Below are positions 30,968-40,983 of a DNA stretch of 46,590 bases, piece by piece. Position 1 is the stretch's first letter; each line of letters starts with the position of its first letter. Below the pieces are notes generated by a model. It searched no databases. It saw nothing but the letters and a program-made list of their open reading frames with translations, and was not told where the DNA came from. Both the position numbers and the translations under genes were made by a program. Origin of the DNA: Actinomycetota bacterium (GTDB lineage Bacteria > Actinomycetota > CADDZG01 > WHSQ01); contig WHSQ01000023.1 of the NCBI GenBank assembly GCA_009380005.1, positions 1 to 46,590 on the forward strand, in the 5' to 3' direction.

Positions 30968-32239
30968 ATGCCGAAGTTCGGCGACGGCGGCGACCTGCTG
31001 AAGTGTTCGTTCTGCGGTAAGTCCCAGAAGCAGGTCAAGAAGCTGATCGCGGGACCGGGCGTCTACATCTGCGACGAATGCATCGATCTCTGCAACGAGA
31101 TCATCGAGGAGGAGCTCGCCGAAACCCCCGAGTTCAAACTGGAAGATCTTCCGAAGCCCAAGGAGATCTACGAGTTCCTGAATGACTACATCGTGGGTCA
31201 GGATCAGGCGAAGAAGGTCCTCTCGGTTGCCGTCTACAACCACTACAAGCGCATCCAGGTCGGTGCGACCACAACGGATGCAGATGTCGAGCTGGCGAAG
31301 TCCAACATCCTGCTGCTCGGCCCCACCGGTTGCGGCAAGACTTTGCTGGCGCAGACATTGGCCCGGATGCTCAACGTGCCGTTCGCGATCGCCGATGCGA
31401 CGGCTTTGACCGAAGCCGGTTATGTCGGCGAGGACGTCGAGAACATCCTCCTCAAGCTGATCCAGGCCGCGGACTACGACGTGAAGCGTGCGGAGACGGG
31501 CATCATCTACATCGACGAGGTCGACAAGATCGCTCGTAAGTCCGAGAACCCTTCGATCACCCGTGACGTTTCCGGCGAGGGCGTTCAACAGGCTCTCCTG
31601 AAGATCCTGGAAGGAACGACCGCATCGGTGCCTCCTCAGGGTGGCCGCAAGCATCCGCACCAAGAATTCATCCAGATCGATACGACGAACGTGCTCTTCA
31701 TCTGCGGTGGTGCATTCGCCGGGCTCGAGAAGTTGATCGAGAGCCGCATCGGTCGCAAGGGAGTGGGCTTCGGCGCCGACGTGCGCAAGATGGAAGAGAA
31801 GGACCTAGGTACGATCCTCGAGCACGTATTGCCCGAGGATCTCCTCAAGTACGGCCTGATCCCCGAGTTCGTCGGGCGCCTTCCCGTGCTGACCCACGTG
31901 CATAACCTGGACACGGATGCTCTCGTCGAGATCCTGACGGAGCCGAAGAATGCGCTGATCCGCCAGTACATGAAGTTCTTCGAGTTCGACGGCGTCGAGC
32001 TCGAGTTTGCCGACGACGCGCTCGTTGCAGTGGCGGAGCAATCGATGCTGCGGGGCACCGGAGCCCGCGGCCTACGGGCCATCCTCGAAGAGGTTCTCCT
32101 GAATGTGATGTACGACCTGCCGAGCCGCGAAGACGTCGGTAAGTGCGTGATTAATCGCGAGGTGGTCCTCGAGAAGGTGAACCCCACGCTGGTGCCGAGG
32201 GCCGAAGAGCGTCCCGAGCGCAAGGAACGCTCCGCCTAG
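30968..32239 (+). CDS. clpX: ATP-dependent Clp protease ATP-binding subunit ClpX
   Basis: ClpX is the AAA+ unfoldase that recognises substrates and threads them into ClpP. The 423-residue protein begins with the zinc-binding domain (Cys13, Cys16, Cys35, Cys38). The AAA+ core follows with Walker A GPTGCGKT (118-125), Walker [10 protein letters not shown] and the ClpX signature [16 protein letters not shown]. The C-terminal small domain contains [14 protein letters not shown]. The ClpP-docking IGF-type loop falls around residues 260-275 (IGRKGVGFG). The Walker A has Cys where Ser is usual, a conservative change. A GGGGAGACG ribosome site precedes the ATG. It forms the protease pair with the upstream clpP. 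Confidence 0.95.
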   Translation: MPKFGDGGDLLKCSFCGKSQKQVKKLIAGPGVYICDECIDLCNEIIEEELAETPEFKLEDLPKPKEIYEFLNDYIVGQDQAKKVLSVAVYNHYKRIQVGATTTDADVELAKSNILLLGPTGCGKTLLAQTLARMLNVPFAIADATALTEAGYVGEDVENILLKLIQAADYDVKRAETGIIYIDEVDKIARKSENPSITRDVSGEGVQQALLKILEGTTASVPPQGGRKHPHQEFIQIDTTNVLFICGGAFAGLEKLIESRIGRKGVGFGADVRKMEEKDLGTILEHVLPEDLLKYGLIPEFVGRLPVLTHVHNLDTDALVEILTEPKNALIRQYMKFFEFDGVELEFADDALVAVAEQSMLRGTGARGLRAILEEVLLNVMYDLPSREDVGKCVINREVVLEKVNPTLVPRAEERPERKERSA

Positions 32240-32331
32240 CTCCTTCGAGGTTCCCGTCGCTCCCCGGACGACGGATCTCCAGACACCCGTGCCGACCGGT
32301 CTCGCGAACGGGCTGCTCGTAGGATTCCTGC

Positions 32332-34023
32332 GTGTCGGATGTTCGGACCCAGACCGTCGGAGCTCCGCCGGGCGTGCCTCCCGGGCTGGTCGGCACCGAC
32401 GACCTTCCTCCGGGACGACCCCGCCGCCGGCGCTGGATCGCCCTGGCGTTGGTCTCCGTCCTGCTGGTCGGAGGCGTCGCCTACGGCGCGATGCGCCTCT
32501 TCTCTCACGCCGACGATCACGCGATCGACCTCGTTCCCAAGCGATCCCTCGCGTACGCGAACGTCTTCCTCGAGCCCTCGACCGCGCAGCGCCGTGCGAT
32601 CCGCGATCTCCTCGAGCGCTTCCCGGTGAAGACGCCGGAGCGAGCTCAGGATCTGATAGCGAACTTGCTGGACGAGCCCTTGAGCGAGATCGGTCTCCAG
32701 TTCGAGCGCGACGTGCAGCCATGGCTGGGCGATCAGATCGCCGGGTTCGCCCTTCCTCCGCAGTCGCTCGAGGCCGATCTCAACGGTGGCGTCCTGATAG
32801 CGACAACGGACGAGGACGCGACCCGAGTGGCCCTCGAGAAGTACCGACGGAAGAACGACCTGGGAACCGAGCGAAGCACGTACAAGGATCGTGATCTGGA
32901 GATCGATGCCGACGGGACGGTCACGGGTTTCCTCGGCTCGTTCCTGTTCGTGGGGACGCGCGCTGGGTTCGAAGCCGCTGCCGACGCAGAGGCGTCGGGC
33001 GATTCGCTCGAGGATTCGGCGCGCTACGAACGCGCCGTGCGCGGTCTGGAGGAGGATCGGCTCGCCGTCGGCTACCTGGACACCTCGGGGTTCATGAGGC
33101 TGCTTCGACGTGAGGGCGGACCGGAGGTGCTCCCGCTGCGACGGTTGGGGCTCACGCAAGGACAGACGCAGGCGGCGGTGATGTACGCCACGTCGAAGGC
33201 CGTGATCGTGGATCAGGTCTCCCATGTGCCCCAGCGCGGGCTGGGGCGCGAGCTGGCTCGCATCTACGGCGAGCCGGGGATCATGGAACGTCTGCCACGG
33301 GACGCGTGGGCGGCGATGAGCCTGCCGAACGTGGGTAGCGTCGGGAAGGCGATCTTCGCTCAGGCGGCCGCCTTCCTCCCCGGGGGCCTGGGGCCGGCGG
33401 CCGCCAACGAGAGGATCCGCCGAGAGACGGGGCTGGATCTCAACCGCGATGTTCTCGGTTGGGTGGAACATGCCGCTCTCTACGTATCGGGAACGAACCG
33501 AGTCGACATCGGGGGCGGGGTGCTGATCTCGTCGTCCGATCCACGCGCCTCGAGACGAGCCGTGCATCGGATGGCCGGCCTCTTGATAGCCGAGGGAGCG
33601 GCCATCGAACAGCGGACCTGGACGTGGCGGGGGAACGTCGACATCGGCAACGATGGCCGGGACACCAAGGGCTATGCCCTGGATATCGGGGCCGAGGAGC
33701 CGGTGCACCTTGTAGCCGACGAGGATCGCGTGGTGCTCGCGTATGGGGACGAGGCCACGGGCCAGGCGATCGACGCGAGCTCGTACATGGGGGATGGACT
33801 GGAGTGGCTCGAGTCCGTGAAGACGCTGGAGAAGGATTACGTTCCTATCTTCTACGTCGATCTTCAGTCGGCCAGAGCGGTCCTCGAAGCGTTCGGCGCC
33901 GACGAGGAGGACGTCTACGTGGAAGATGTGGAGCCCTGGCTCCGACCTCTGTCGCACGTCATCTCCGGCGCTCGACGTGATGGGGACAGGGTGCGGATCA
34001 GAACCGTGATCGGAGCGTTGTGA
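32332..34023 (+). CDS. DUF3352 membrane-anchored protein
   Basis: This 563-residue protein has a Pro/Arg-rich cytoplasmic N-terminus and one membrane helix (WIALALVSVLLVGGVAYGA, about 35-53). A large extracytoplasmic domain matching DUF3352 (PF11832) follows. Landmarks are LVPKRSLAYANVFLEPS, RDVQPWLGDQIAGFALP and the repeated pattern FLGSFLFVGTRAGFEAA. The family is widespread in actinobacteria and uncharacterised; the repeats suggest a beta-rich lipoprotein-like or substrate-holding fold. It starts with a GTG about 90 nt after clpX and overlaps the valS start (GTGA), so it is translated with valS. Its place between protease and tRNA-synthetase genes gives no clear functional clue. A second N-terminal start is unlikely because the helix would be truncated. 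Confidence 0.8.
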   Translation: MSDVRTQTVGAPPGVPPGLVGTDDLPPGRPRRRRWIALALVSVLLVGGVAYGAMRLFSHADDHAIDLVPKRSLAYANVFLEPSTAQRRAIRDLLERFPVKTPERAQDLIANLLDEPLSEIGLQFERDVQPWLGDQIAGFALPPQSLEADLNGGVLIATTDEDATRVALEKYRRKNDLGTERSTYKDRDLEIDADGTVTGFLGSFLFVGTRAGFEAAADAEASGDSLEDSARYERAVRGLEEDRLAVGYLDTSGFMRLLRREGGPEVLPLRRLGLTQGQTQAAVMYATSKAVIVDQVSHVPQRGLGRELARIYGEPGIMERLPRDAWAAMSLPNVGSVGKAIFAQAAAFLPGGLGPAAANERIRRETGLDLNRDVLGWVEHAALYVSGTNRVDIGGGVLISSSDPRASRRAVHRMAGLLIAEGAAIEQRTWTWRGNVDIGNDGRDTKGYALDIGAEEPVHLVADEDRVVLAYGDEATGQAIDASSYMGDGLEWLESVKTLEKDYVPIFYVDLQSARAVLEAFGADEEDVYVEDVEPWLRPLSHVISGARRDGDRVRIRTVIGAL

Positions 34024-36554
34024 GCAAAGGCAGACAGACCGAAGAGCAGCTTCAGATGGAGGCGGATCTCCGCGATCTCTGGGAGATCGCCGCGGTCTAT
34101 CACTACGACGGCTCGCGTGGCCGGGATGAGACTTTCGTCGTCGATACTCCGCCGCCGACCGCCAGCGGATCGCTGCACATCGGTCACTGCATGTCCTACA
34201 CGCACCCAGACCTGATCGTGAGGTTCAAGCGGATGCAGGGGCTCAACATCTTCTATCCGATGGGCTGGGACGACAACGGCCTGCCGACGGAGCGCCGCGT
34301 GCAGAACGTCTTCGGCATCCGGTGTGATCCGAGCCTTCCCTACGACCCGGATCTGCAGCTGGAATGGGGTCGTCAGGGCGACCAGATACCCGTTTCCCGG
34401 CAGAACTTCATCGAAGCCTGCGGCGTCGTGGTCGAGGAGGACGAGAAGAAGTTCAAGGAGCTGTTCGAGCGCCTCGGACTGTCCGTCGACTGGCGGCAGA
34501 CCTACGCCACGATCGACGAGCGCTGTCGCTTCGTCGCCCAACTCTCCTTCCTGCGTTTGCTGGAGGAGGGCGAGGCGGAGCTTCGGCAGGCCCCCACGAT
34601 GTGGGACGTCGATTACCAGAGCGCGATCGCGCAAGCCGAGATAGAGGATCGCGAGCGCGAGGGGGAGTTCTACAAGATCCGCTTCGCTGTGGACGGGGGT
34701 GACGGCTTCACGATCGCTACGACGCGTCCGGAGCTGTTGCCGGCCTGCATAGCGGTGGTGGCTCATCCGGACGACGAGCGGTACAAGGAACTGATCGGGA
34801 AGACCGCGGTGACTCCCTTGTTCCGCGCCCCGGTGCCGATCTTGGCCGACGATAACGCGGACCCCGAGAAGGGGACCGGCATCCTCATGGTGTGCACGTT
34901 CGGCGACACGGCCGACGTTGAGAAATGGCGGGAGATGGGCGTGCCCGCGCGTGAGGTGATCGGGCTCGACGGCCGGATCAAGGCCGCACCGTGGGGCGAG
35001 GGTCACTGGGAGACCCACGACGCCGCGGCGGCATCGGCCGCGCACGAGCAGCTGGCTGGGTCGTTCGTGAACCAGGCGCGTCGCCGGATCGTCGAAGTGC
35101 TCGGCGAGGCAGGCGCGCTCGCAGGGGAACCCGAGAAGATCCGCAGACCGGTGAAGTTCTACGAACGCGGAGAACGGCCGCTGGAGTTCGTGGTCACACG
35201 CCAGTGGTTCATCAAGGTGCTGGATAAGAAGGAAGCGCTGCTGGAGCAAGGTCGGAAGATCGCGTGGCACCCCGAACACATGCGACGTCGTTACGAGGAC
35301 TGGGTCGAGGGATTGAACCTCGACTGGAACGTCAGCCGCCAGCGCTATTTCGGGGTCCCGATCCCGGTCTGGTACGAGGTGGATGCGGACGGGAAAGTCG
35401 ACCACTCGAAGACGTTGAGGCCGGAGCCGGGCCGGTTGCCCATCGATCCTTCGCAGGACGTCCCCGACGGCTACGACAACAGCCAGCGCGGACAGCCTGG
35501 GGGCTTCGTGGGTGACCCCGACATCTTCGATACCTGGGCGACCTCGTCGTTGACGCCCATCATCACGACGCCGTGGCCGGAGGAGTCGTACCGAGAGCTG
35601 TACCCGAACGACCTGCGCCCGCAGGCTCACGAGATCATCCGGACGTGGGCGTTCTACACGATCACGCGCGCGATGCTCGAGGACGGCTCGATCCCGTGGA
35701 GCGACATCGCCATCAGCGGCTTCGTGGTCGACCCCGACCGGAAGAAGATGTCGAAGTCGAAGGGCAACGTCGTGATCCCGACCGAGCCTCTCGACGAGTT
35801 CGGTGCCGACGCGGTTCGTTACTGGGCGGCATCGGCCCGGCTGGGGATCGACGCGACGTTCGACACCAACGTCTTGAAGGAAGGCAAGCGGCTGGTCACG
35901 AAGATCCGAAACGCCTCCCGTCTGGTCCTGGGGTACGAAGGGGAAGCCGGTCCTCCGACGCATGCGCTGGACGCCGCGCTCATCGAACGTCTGGCGCGGG
36001 TCGTGGAAGAAGCGACCGAAAGGATGACCGCCTACGACCATTCGGGGGCGCTCGGGGCGATCGAGACCTGGTTCTGGTCGGACTTCTGCGACAACTTCCT
36101 CGAGTTGACGAAGAACCGTGCCTACGCGGGGGACGCGTCTGCGATAGGTACCTTGCGGCGAGGTATCGACGTGGCCCTCCGGCTGTTCGCTCCGTTCGTG
36201 CCGTACGTGACCGAAGAGGTGTGGCAGCAAGGGCAGGGCGCCCCTCGATCTATCCACGCAGCGCCCTGGCCGAAGCGTGAGGAGCTGGCGGACGGCATGG
36301 ACGACGGTTCGTTCGAGGCCGCGGTCGCGGTTCTGACCGAGATCCGAAAGGCGAAGTCCGAGGCAAAGGTCTCCATGCGCACTCCCGTGGAACACCTCGA
36401 TGTCCGAGGGCCGGGGGACCGACTGGAACTCCTGAAGAAGGTCCTCGACGACATCGTGTCCACGGGGAACGTCAAGGAACAGCAACTGAGCGCCGACGGA
36501 GATGCCGGTCTGACCGTGACCGTTCGTTTGGGCGAACCAGAACGCCGCGCCTGA
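34020..36554 (+). CDS. valS: Valyl-tRNA synthetase
   Basis: ValRS charges tRNA-Val and edits mischarged threonine. The 844-residue class I enzyme has the HIGH motif in GSLHIGHCMSY (about 55-65), the CP1 editing domain (about 200-380, with FTIATTRPELL and GTGILMVCTFGD), and the KMSKS loop KKMSKSKGN (about 576-584). An anticodon-binding helical domain follows. It belongs to the shorter form found in actinobacteria (PMGWDDNGLPTERRVQN, RCDPSLPYDP, SQRGQPGGFVGDPDI) and ends soon after the anticodon domain. It lacks the C-terminal coiled-coil arm of E. coli-type ValRS. The GTG start overlaps the DUF3352 stop, and folC begins one base after its stop. Confidence 0.95.
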   Translation: MSKGRQTEEQLQMEADLRDLWEIAAVYHYDGSRGRDETFVVDTPPPTASGSLHIGHCMSYTHPDLIVRFKRMQGLNIFYPMGWDDNGLPTERRVQNVFGIRCDPSLPYDPDLQLEWGRQGDQIPVSRQNFIEACGVVVEEDEKKFKELFERLGLSVDWRQTYATIDERCRFVAQLSFLRLLEEGEAELRQAPTMWDVDYQSAIAQAEIEDREREGEFYKIRFAVDGGDGFTIATTRPELLPACIAVVAHPDDERYKELIGKTAVTPLFRAPVPILADDNADPEKGTGILMVCTFGDTADVEKWREMGVPAREVIGLDGRIKAAPWGEGHWETHDAAAASAAHEQLAGSFVNQARRRIVEVLGEAGALAGEPEKIRRPVKFYERGERPLEFVVTRQWFIKVLDKKEALLEQGRKIAWHPEHMRRRYEDWVEGLNLDWNVSRQRYFGVPIPVWYEVDADGKVDHSKTLRPEPGRLPIDPSQDVPDGYDNSQRGQPGGFVGDPDIFDTWATSSLTPIITTPWPEESYRELYPNDLRPQAHEIIRTWAFYTITRAMLEDGSIPWSDIAISGFVVDPDRKKMSKSKGNVVIPTEPLDEFGADAVRYWAASARLGIDATFDTNVLKEGKRLVTKIRNASRLVLGYEGEAGPPTHALDAALIERLARVVEEATERMTAYDHSGALGAIETWFWSDFCDNFLELTKNRAYAGDASAIGTLRRGIDVALRLFAPFVPYVTEEVWQQGQGAPRSIHAAPWPKREELADGMDDGSFEAAVAVLTEIRKAKSEAKVSMRTPVEHLDVRGPGDRLELLKKVLDDIVSTGNVKEQQLSADGDAGLTVTVRLGEPERRA

Positions 36555-36555
36555 T

Positions 36556-37872
36556 ATGGGCTTCCCGGAGGCAAGGAACCACCTCGATGCACTCGGCATC
36601 GATGCCATGAAGTCGCTCAAGCCCACGCTGCACCGCATCGAGGCACTGTGCGAGGTCATGGATCATCCCGAGCGTTCCGCCCCCGCCATCCACATCACCG
36701 GCACCAACGGGAAGTCCTCGGTCGCGCGCATGGCGACGGCACTCCTCGATACTGCCGGGTTGAAGGTCGGAACCTTCACGTCCCCCCATCTCATCTCGGT
36801 CACGGAGCGGATCGCTCTGGGAGGGATTCCGATCTCCGAGGAGGAGTTCGGAGATGTCTTCGACAGCGTCAAGCCGTACATCGACGTCGTCGAGCGCGAT
36901 CTGGCCGAGAGGCTGAGCTACTTCGAGACGTTGGTCGGCATGTTCTTCCTGTGGTGCGCGGATGCACCCGTCGACGCGATGGTCGTGGAGGTCGGCCTCG
37001 GCGGACGCTGGGATGCAACTAACGTGGTTGGGAGTCCGGTGTCGGTGATCACGGGCATCGGTCTCGATCACACGGCGATGCTCGGTGAAGCGAAGGAGAA
37101 GATCGCCGCCGAGAAGGCCGGGATCATCAAACCCGCCTCGATCCTCGTAACGGGTGAACGGTTCCCGAACATACTGGCGGTTTTGACCGCCGAGGCGGAA
37201 CGGGTGGGCGCGGAGTCTTCGATCATGGGCCGGGATTTCGAGATCGTCGACGATCGACTCGCGCTCGGAGGTCGCTACCTCGATCTCCGCTCGTCGCGCG
37301 CCGGATACGAAGAGATCTACCTTCCGGTCCACGGTCATCACCAGGCGATCAACGGCGCGATGGCGTTAGAGGCGGTGACGCGGTTCATCCCGGGCCGGGA
37401 GCTTGGTGACGAGCTCGTACGCGACGGTTTCGCGGGTCTCGTCCTCCCGGGTCGTATTGAGATCGTGCAGGCAGCGTCCGAGGACTCGCCGGCGGTCGTG
37501 ATGGACGTCGCCCACAACCCGGATGGGATATCGGCCCTCGTCGACAGCCTGCTGGAGACCTTCGCGTTCGAGCAGGCCACGGTGGTGATCGGCGTGCTCA
37601 ACGACAAGGATCTGGTGGGGATGCTGACGGAGCTGGCGAGGATGCCCTGCCGCTTGATCGTCACCAGAGCCTCCACGGAGCGTGCCATCCCTCCACCGGA
37701 GTTGCACGCCCATGCCCAAGAGATCGGTCTGGAAGCAGAGATCGTCTCCGATTCGCGAACCGCGCTGGACGTCGCGGTGCGCGAGACGTCGGCATCGGAT
37801 CTGGTGTGCGTCACCGGTTCGCACTACGTCGTGGGAGAGACGCGTTCGTCCCTCGCCGGAACACCCGGCTGA
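36556..37872 (+). CDS. folC: Folylpolyglutamate synthase / dihydrofolate synthase
   Basis: FolC adds glutamate to dihydropteroate or to folates using ATP, keeping folate in the cell and active. The 438-residue Mur-ligase-type protein shows the P-loop ITGTNGKSSVARM (about 49-61), the conserved TSPHL, the metal-binding EVGLGGRWDATN block, TGIGLDHTAMLG and DVAHNPDGI near the C-terminal domain. The ATG at 36556 follows the valS stop almost directly, so the two are coupled. Whether it carries both activities (as in bacteria without a separate folylpolyglutamate synthase) cannot be told from sequence alone. The valS-folC-ndk order is common in actinobacteria and some firmicutes. Confidence 0.93.
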   Translation: MGFPEARNHLDALGIDAMKSLKPTLHRIEALCEVMDHPERSAPAIHITGTNGKSSVARMATALLDTAGLKVGTFTSPHLISVTERIALGGIPISEEEFGDVFDSVKPYIDVVERDLAERLSYFETLVGMFFLWCADAPVDAMVVEVGLGGRWDATNVVGSPVSVITGIGLDHTAMLGEAKEKIAAEKAGIIKPASILVTGERFPNILAVLTAEAERVGAESSIMGRDFEIVDDRLALGGRYLDLRSSRAGYEEIYLPVHGHHQAINGAMALEAVTRFIPGRELGDELVRDGFAGLVLPGRIEIVQAASEDSPAVVMDVAHNPDGISALVDSLLETFAFEQATVVIGVLNDKDLVGMLTELARMPCRLIVTRASTERAIPPPELHAHAQEIGLEAEIVSDSRTALDVAVRETSASDLVCVTGSHYVVGETRSSLAGTPG

Positions 37873-37915
37873 TACGGTGCAGACCTCTCTAGAGGTGCTC
37901 TAGGAGGAGGTGACG

Positions 37916-38323
37916 GTGCCCGAGGTTCAGCAGACATGCATCATGGTCAAGCCGGATGGCGTCCGTCGCGGCCTGATCGGTGAGGTCATCCGGCGGATCG
38001 AGCACCGGGGCTACCGGATTCGGGAGATGAAGCTCTTCACCGTCGACCCGGAACTGGCCCGGGAGCATTACGCGGAGCACAGCGAGAAACCCTTCTTCGG
38101 GGAGCTCGTCTCGTTCATCACCAGTGGCCCGGTAGTAGCCATGATGGTTGAGGGCGACGATGCCGTGGCCGGGATGCGCCAGATCATGGGGGCCACGGAC
38201 CCCCGGGACGCCGCGCCGGGATCGATCCGGGGCGACCTGGCGACCCTCATCACGGAGAACATCGTCCATGGCTCAGACTCGGTCGAGTCGGCCGAAAGGG
38301 AACTGAAGCTGTTCTTCGGCTAG
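37916..38323 (+). CDS. ndk: Nucleoside diphosphate kinase
   Basis: NDK equilibrates nucleoside di- and triphosphates through a phospho-histidine intermediate. The 135-residue protein starts with the family pattern [18 protein letters not shown], has the [11 protein letters not shown] and MVEGDDAV segments, and carries the catalytic His in ENIVHGSDS near residue 116, followed by the ERELKLFF end. The GTG at 37916 is chosen because AGGAGGAGG (37902-37910) is then at a proper distance; a GTG at 37910 overlaps this ribosome site. Length and motifs are complete. An ACCTCT-CT-AGAGGT dyad at about 37882-37895 lies between folC and ndk and might be a weak terminator or operator. Confidence 0.95.
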   Translation: MPEVQQTCIMVKPDGVRRGLIGEVIRRIEHRGYRIREMKLFTVDPELAREHYAEHSEKPFFGELVSFITSGPVVAMMVEGDDAVAGMRQIMGATDPRDAAPGSIRGDLATLITENIVHGSDSVESAERELKLFFG

Positions 38324-38360
38324 TCTTTCGCGCTCTTCGCCAGTAAGACCAGGAGCAGAT

Positions 38361-39392
38361 ATGCAAAGCATGTTTCAGATGATCGGCCGCGACATGGCCG
38401 TCGACCTGGGAACGGCCAACACGCTCGTATACGTCCGCGGCCGGGGCATCGTCCTCAACGAGCCGTCGGTCGTCGCCATCAACACCAAGTCCGGAGCGAT
38501 CCTCGCCGTGGGGGCCGAGGCCAAGCAGATGATCGGCCGCACCCCTGCCCACATCGTCGCGATCCGCCCCCTGAAGGACGGGGTCATCGCCGACTTCGAC
38601 GTCACCGAGAAGATGCTCAGGTACTTCATCCAGAAGGTCCACCGTCGCACGTTCCTCACTAAACCCCGCGTGGTCGTGTGCGTCCCTTCGGGGATCACCG
38701 GCGTCGAACAACGCGCCGTTGAGGAAGCGACGATCTCTGCCGGTGCACGCAGCGCGTTCATCATCGAAGAGCCGATGGCGGCAGCGATCGGTGCGGGGCT
38801 GCCGGTACACGAACCGACCGGCAACATGGTGGTGGACATCGGTGGTGGGACGACCGAGGTCGCAGTCGTGTCACTCGGCGGAATAGTGACCAGCCAGTCC
38901 ATCCGGATCGGTGGTGACGAGCTCGATGAAGCGATCATCCAGTACATCAAGAAGGAGTACTCGTTGATGCTGGGTGAACGCACCGCTGAAGAGATCAAGA
39001 TGGCGATCTCATCCGCGTTCCCGATGCCGGACGAACCCCAAGCAGAGATCCGCGGACGTGACCTCGTCACCGGTTTGCCGAAGACGATCATCGTATCGGC
39101 GGAGGAGATCCGCCGGTCGATCGAGGAACCGGTCAACGCGATCGTCGACGCGGTCAAGAACACGCTCGACAAGACTCCGCCCGAGCTCGCAGCCGACGTC
39201 ATGGACAAGGGGATCGTTCTCGCCGGTGGAGGCTCGCTCTTGAAGGGACTCGACGAACGCTTGAAGCACGAGACCGGGATGCCTATCCATATCGCCGAGG
39301 ACCCGCTCTTCGCCGTCGTGAAGGGCTCGGGCAAGTGTCTGGAGGAGTTCGAAGCTCTCAAGCGCGTGCTGATCTCCTCCACCCGGCACTAA
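38361..39392 (+). CDS. mreB: Rod-shape-determining actin homologue MreB
   Basis: MreB is a bacterial actin that forms membrane-bound filaments and guides the elongation machinery. The 343-residue protein has the phosphate-1 loop [10 protein letters not shown] (about 14-23), the conserved [17 protein letters not shown], the phosphate-2 loop [12 protein letters not shown], and the adenosine motif [15 protein letters not shown]. The amphipathic N-terminal peptide MQSMFQMIG would bind the membrane. An AGGAGCAGAT ribosome site precedes the ATG. It heads mreB-mreC-mreD-mrdA-rodA, indicating a rod-shaped or elongating cell, and begins 37 nt after ndk. Confidence 0.96.
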   Translation: MQSMFQMIGRDMAVDLGTANTLVYVRGRGIVLNEPSVVAINTKSGAILAVGAEAKQMIGRTPAHIVAIRPLKDGVIADFDVTEKMLRYFIQKVHRRTFLTKPRVVVCVPSGITGVEQRAVEEATISAGARSAFIIEEPMAAAIGAGLPVHEPTGNMVVDIGGGTTEVAVVSLGGIVTSQSIRIGGDELDEAIIQYIKKEYSLMLGERTAEEIKMAISSAFPMPDEPQAEIRGRDLVTGLPKTIIVSAEEIRRSIEEPVNAIVDAVKNTLDKTPPELAADVMDKGIVLAGGGSLLKGLDERLKHETGMPIHIAEDPLFAVVKGSGKCLEEFEALKRVLISSTRH

Positions 39393-39393
39393 C

Positions 39394-39446
39394 TGGTAGC
39401 CTTTTCCAGACGCGGGCGGAGCTCTGGTCCCGTTCGCGGGCTACCA
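39394..39446 (+). promoter_or_regulatory. Stem-loop between mreB and mreC
   Basis: TGGTAGCC (39394-39401) and GGCTACCA (39439-39446) are perfect 8-bp arms starting right after the mreB stop. They enclose CCAGA (39406-39410) and TCTGG (39423-39427), which pair inside. It has no trailing T-run. It could be an attenuator or RNA-stability element that lets mreB be made in excess of mreC and mreD. Assignment is from position and pairing only. Confidence 0.4.
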
Positions 39447-39532
39447 TTGGCGCAGCAGGGCGGCGGCGTGCCAGGCATCTGCGCCCTTTCGCCCCCAGGT
39501 TTTTCGCCCAGTGCGAAGAGGTTTGACAACGT

Positions 39533-40423
39533 ATGTATCGCCGTAGCGGGCGGGGACGGTTCACGCTGATCGTCTTCTTGATCTTGTCCATCGCCCTCAT
39601 CACGTTCGATTACCGCCAGAACTGGGGCGTGCTCGAGCGAGCCAAAGACGCCGGGGTGTCTATCGTCGCCCCGGTTCAGCGTGGCTTGACGGCGGTCTTC
39701 CGTCCGGTGGGGGATTTCTTCGCAACGGTCGGAGAGCTCGGCGATCAACGGCGTCAGAACCAACAGTTGCGCGACGAGGTCGAGAGTCTCGTGGCGGAAC
39801 GCGAGGAGAAGGAGCAGCTGGCGGACGAGAACGAACGGCTTCGCGACATCCTCGAGCTGGCGAAGTCGTGGCACTCGGTGGACTCGGTGACCGCCGAGGT
39901 GATCGGTCGGGTTCCTTCCAACTACAAATGGGCGATCTTCATCAACAAAGGCACCGATGACGGTATCGAGAAGGACATGCCGGTCCTCGCGCCCGAGGGC
40001 TTGGTTGGGAAGGTCGTCCGAGCCGAGGCCCACCGCGCCACGGTTCTGTTGCTCGTCGATCCTCAGGGTGCCGCCGCGGCGCGCGTCAAGACCGTCCGGG
40101 ACACCGGCCTGATCACGGGCAACGGAGGTAGCAAGAACCTTTCCTTGGAACTCGTGGCAGCCGACAAAGAGGCGAAGATCGAGGTGGGCGATGAGGTCAT
40201 CACCTCCGGCTACGACGAAGGTCTGTTCCCCGCCGGCATCCCGATAGGCGAAGTCGTGAGAGTGAGCGGGGATAGTGCCGGTCTCGAGCAGGTGATCGAG
40301 GTACGTCCTTTCGTACAGCCTCAGGCCCTGGGCGAATACGTTCAGGTCCTGCTCCATGTCGGGCCGCTCAGGGTCGCCAAGGATGGGGCCCAGGCCGACC
40401 GAACCGTTGCGGGCGGTGGCTGA
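39533..40423 (+). CDS. mreC: Rod-shape-determining protein MreC
   Basis: MreC is a periplasmic scaffold that links MreB and MreD to PBP2 and RodA. The 296-residue protein has an N-terminal membrane helix (about 9-27, FTLIVFLILSIALITF), a coiled coil (about 65-105, QRRQNQQLRDEVESLV and following), and the beta-rich MreC domain with DDGIEKDMPVLAPEGLVGKV and the C-terminal VGDEVITSGYDEGLFPAGIPIG. The ATG follows GAAGAGG. The mreD start codon overlaps its last base. Length is normal. Confidence 0.94.
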   Translation: MYRRSGRGRFTLIVFLILSIALITFDYRQNWGVLERAKDAGVSIVAPVQRGLTAVFRPVGDFFATVGELGDQRRQNQQLRDEVESLVAEREEKEQLADENERLRDILELAKSWHSVDSVTAEVIGRVPSNYKWAIFINKGTDDGIEKDMPVLAPEGLVGKVVRAEAHRATVLLLVDPQGAAAARVKTVRDTGLITGNGGSKNLSLELVAADKEAKIEVGDEVITSGYDEGLFPAGIPIGEVVRVSGDSAGLEQVIEVRPFVQPQALGEYVQVLLHVGPLRVAKDGAQADRTVAGGG

Positions 40424-40983
40424 TGGCGGTGTTCAATGAGACCCGACGGACGGGAGTCATCGCCAACGTGGGATTGACAGGAGCGGTAGCCATCACGATC
40501 GTGATGATCGCGGCGCTGGCGATCCAGTCGACCCTGCTGCCACTGGCGACGCTACTCGGCGTGATCCCGCAGGTGGTGTTCGTCGTCGTCGTGAGCTTCG
40601 CCTACCTCAACGGCGAGAGGGTCGGCATCGTGACGGGGTTCGTCGGGGGCCTGCTCATGGACCTTCTTATCCCAGGTGCTCCGGTTGGGGTCAACGCCAT
40701 GCTGTTCGTGCTGATCGCCTACGGCGTCGCCCGTTTCCGTTACCTCACGCCGTCGGAGAGCGTCTGGACCCCCGTCTTCGTCGTGGTCGTCGGGTCGGCG
40801 ATCGCCGAATTCGGCTACGCGGTGCTACAGATCATGTTCGGCCAGCCCTGGATCTCCCTCGCCGATACGGCCAAGGTGGCCGGGCTGGTGGTCCTCTACA
40901 ACACCCTGCTCACCCCCTTCGTGTACCCGCTCGTGAGGCGGGTCTCCGACCGCTTCGGTCCGGGGAGGGCGGACGCGTGGTGA
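40423..40983 (+). CDS. mreD: Rod-shape-determining membrane protein MreD
   Basis: This 186-residue integral membrane protein of the elongasome has about five or six membrane segments (for example VAITIVMIAALAIQSTLL and VVFVVVVSFAYL). The motif GFVGGLLMDLLIPGAPVGVNAML is typical of MreD. It overlaps mreC by one base and mrdA by 7 nt, so it is translated with both neighbours. Sequence conservation of MreD is low, so the assignment rests partly on operon position. Confidence 0.88.
   Translation: MAVFNETRRTGVIANVGLTGAVAITIVMIAALAIQSTLLPLATLLGVIPQVVFVVVVSFAYLNGERVGIVTGFVGGLLMDLLIPGAPVGVNAMLFVLIAYGVARFRYLTPSESVWTPVFVVVVGSAIAEFGYAVLQIMFGQPWISLADTAKVAGLVVLYNTLLTPFVYPLVRRVSDRFGPGRADAW

Noticed and set aside
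33915-36659. Very long antisense open frame (914 codons) opposite valS
   Set aside because: It lies entirely over a clear valS with HIGH and KMSKS motifs. High-GC third positions leave long antisense frames open, and its translation resembles no family. The same applies to 7754-9775 minus, 24839-26233 plus and 32236-33957 minus.
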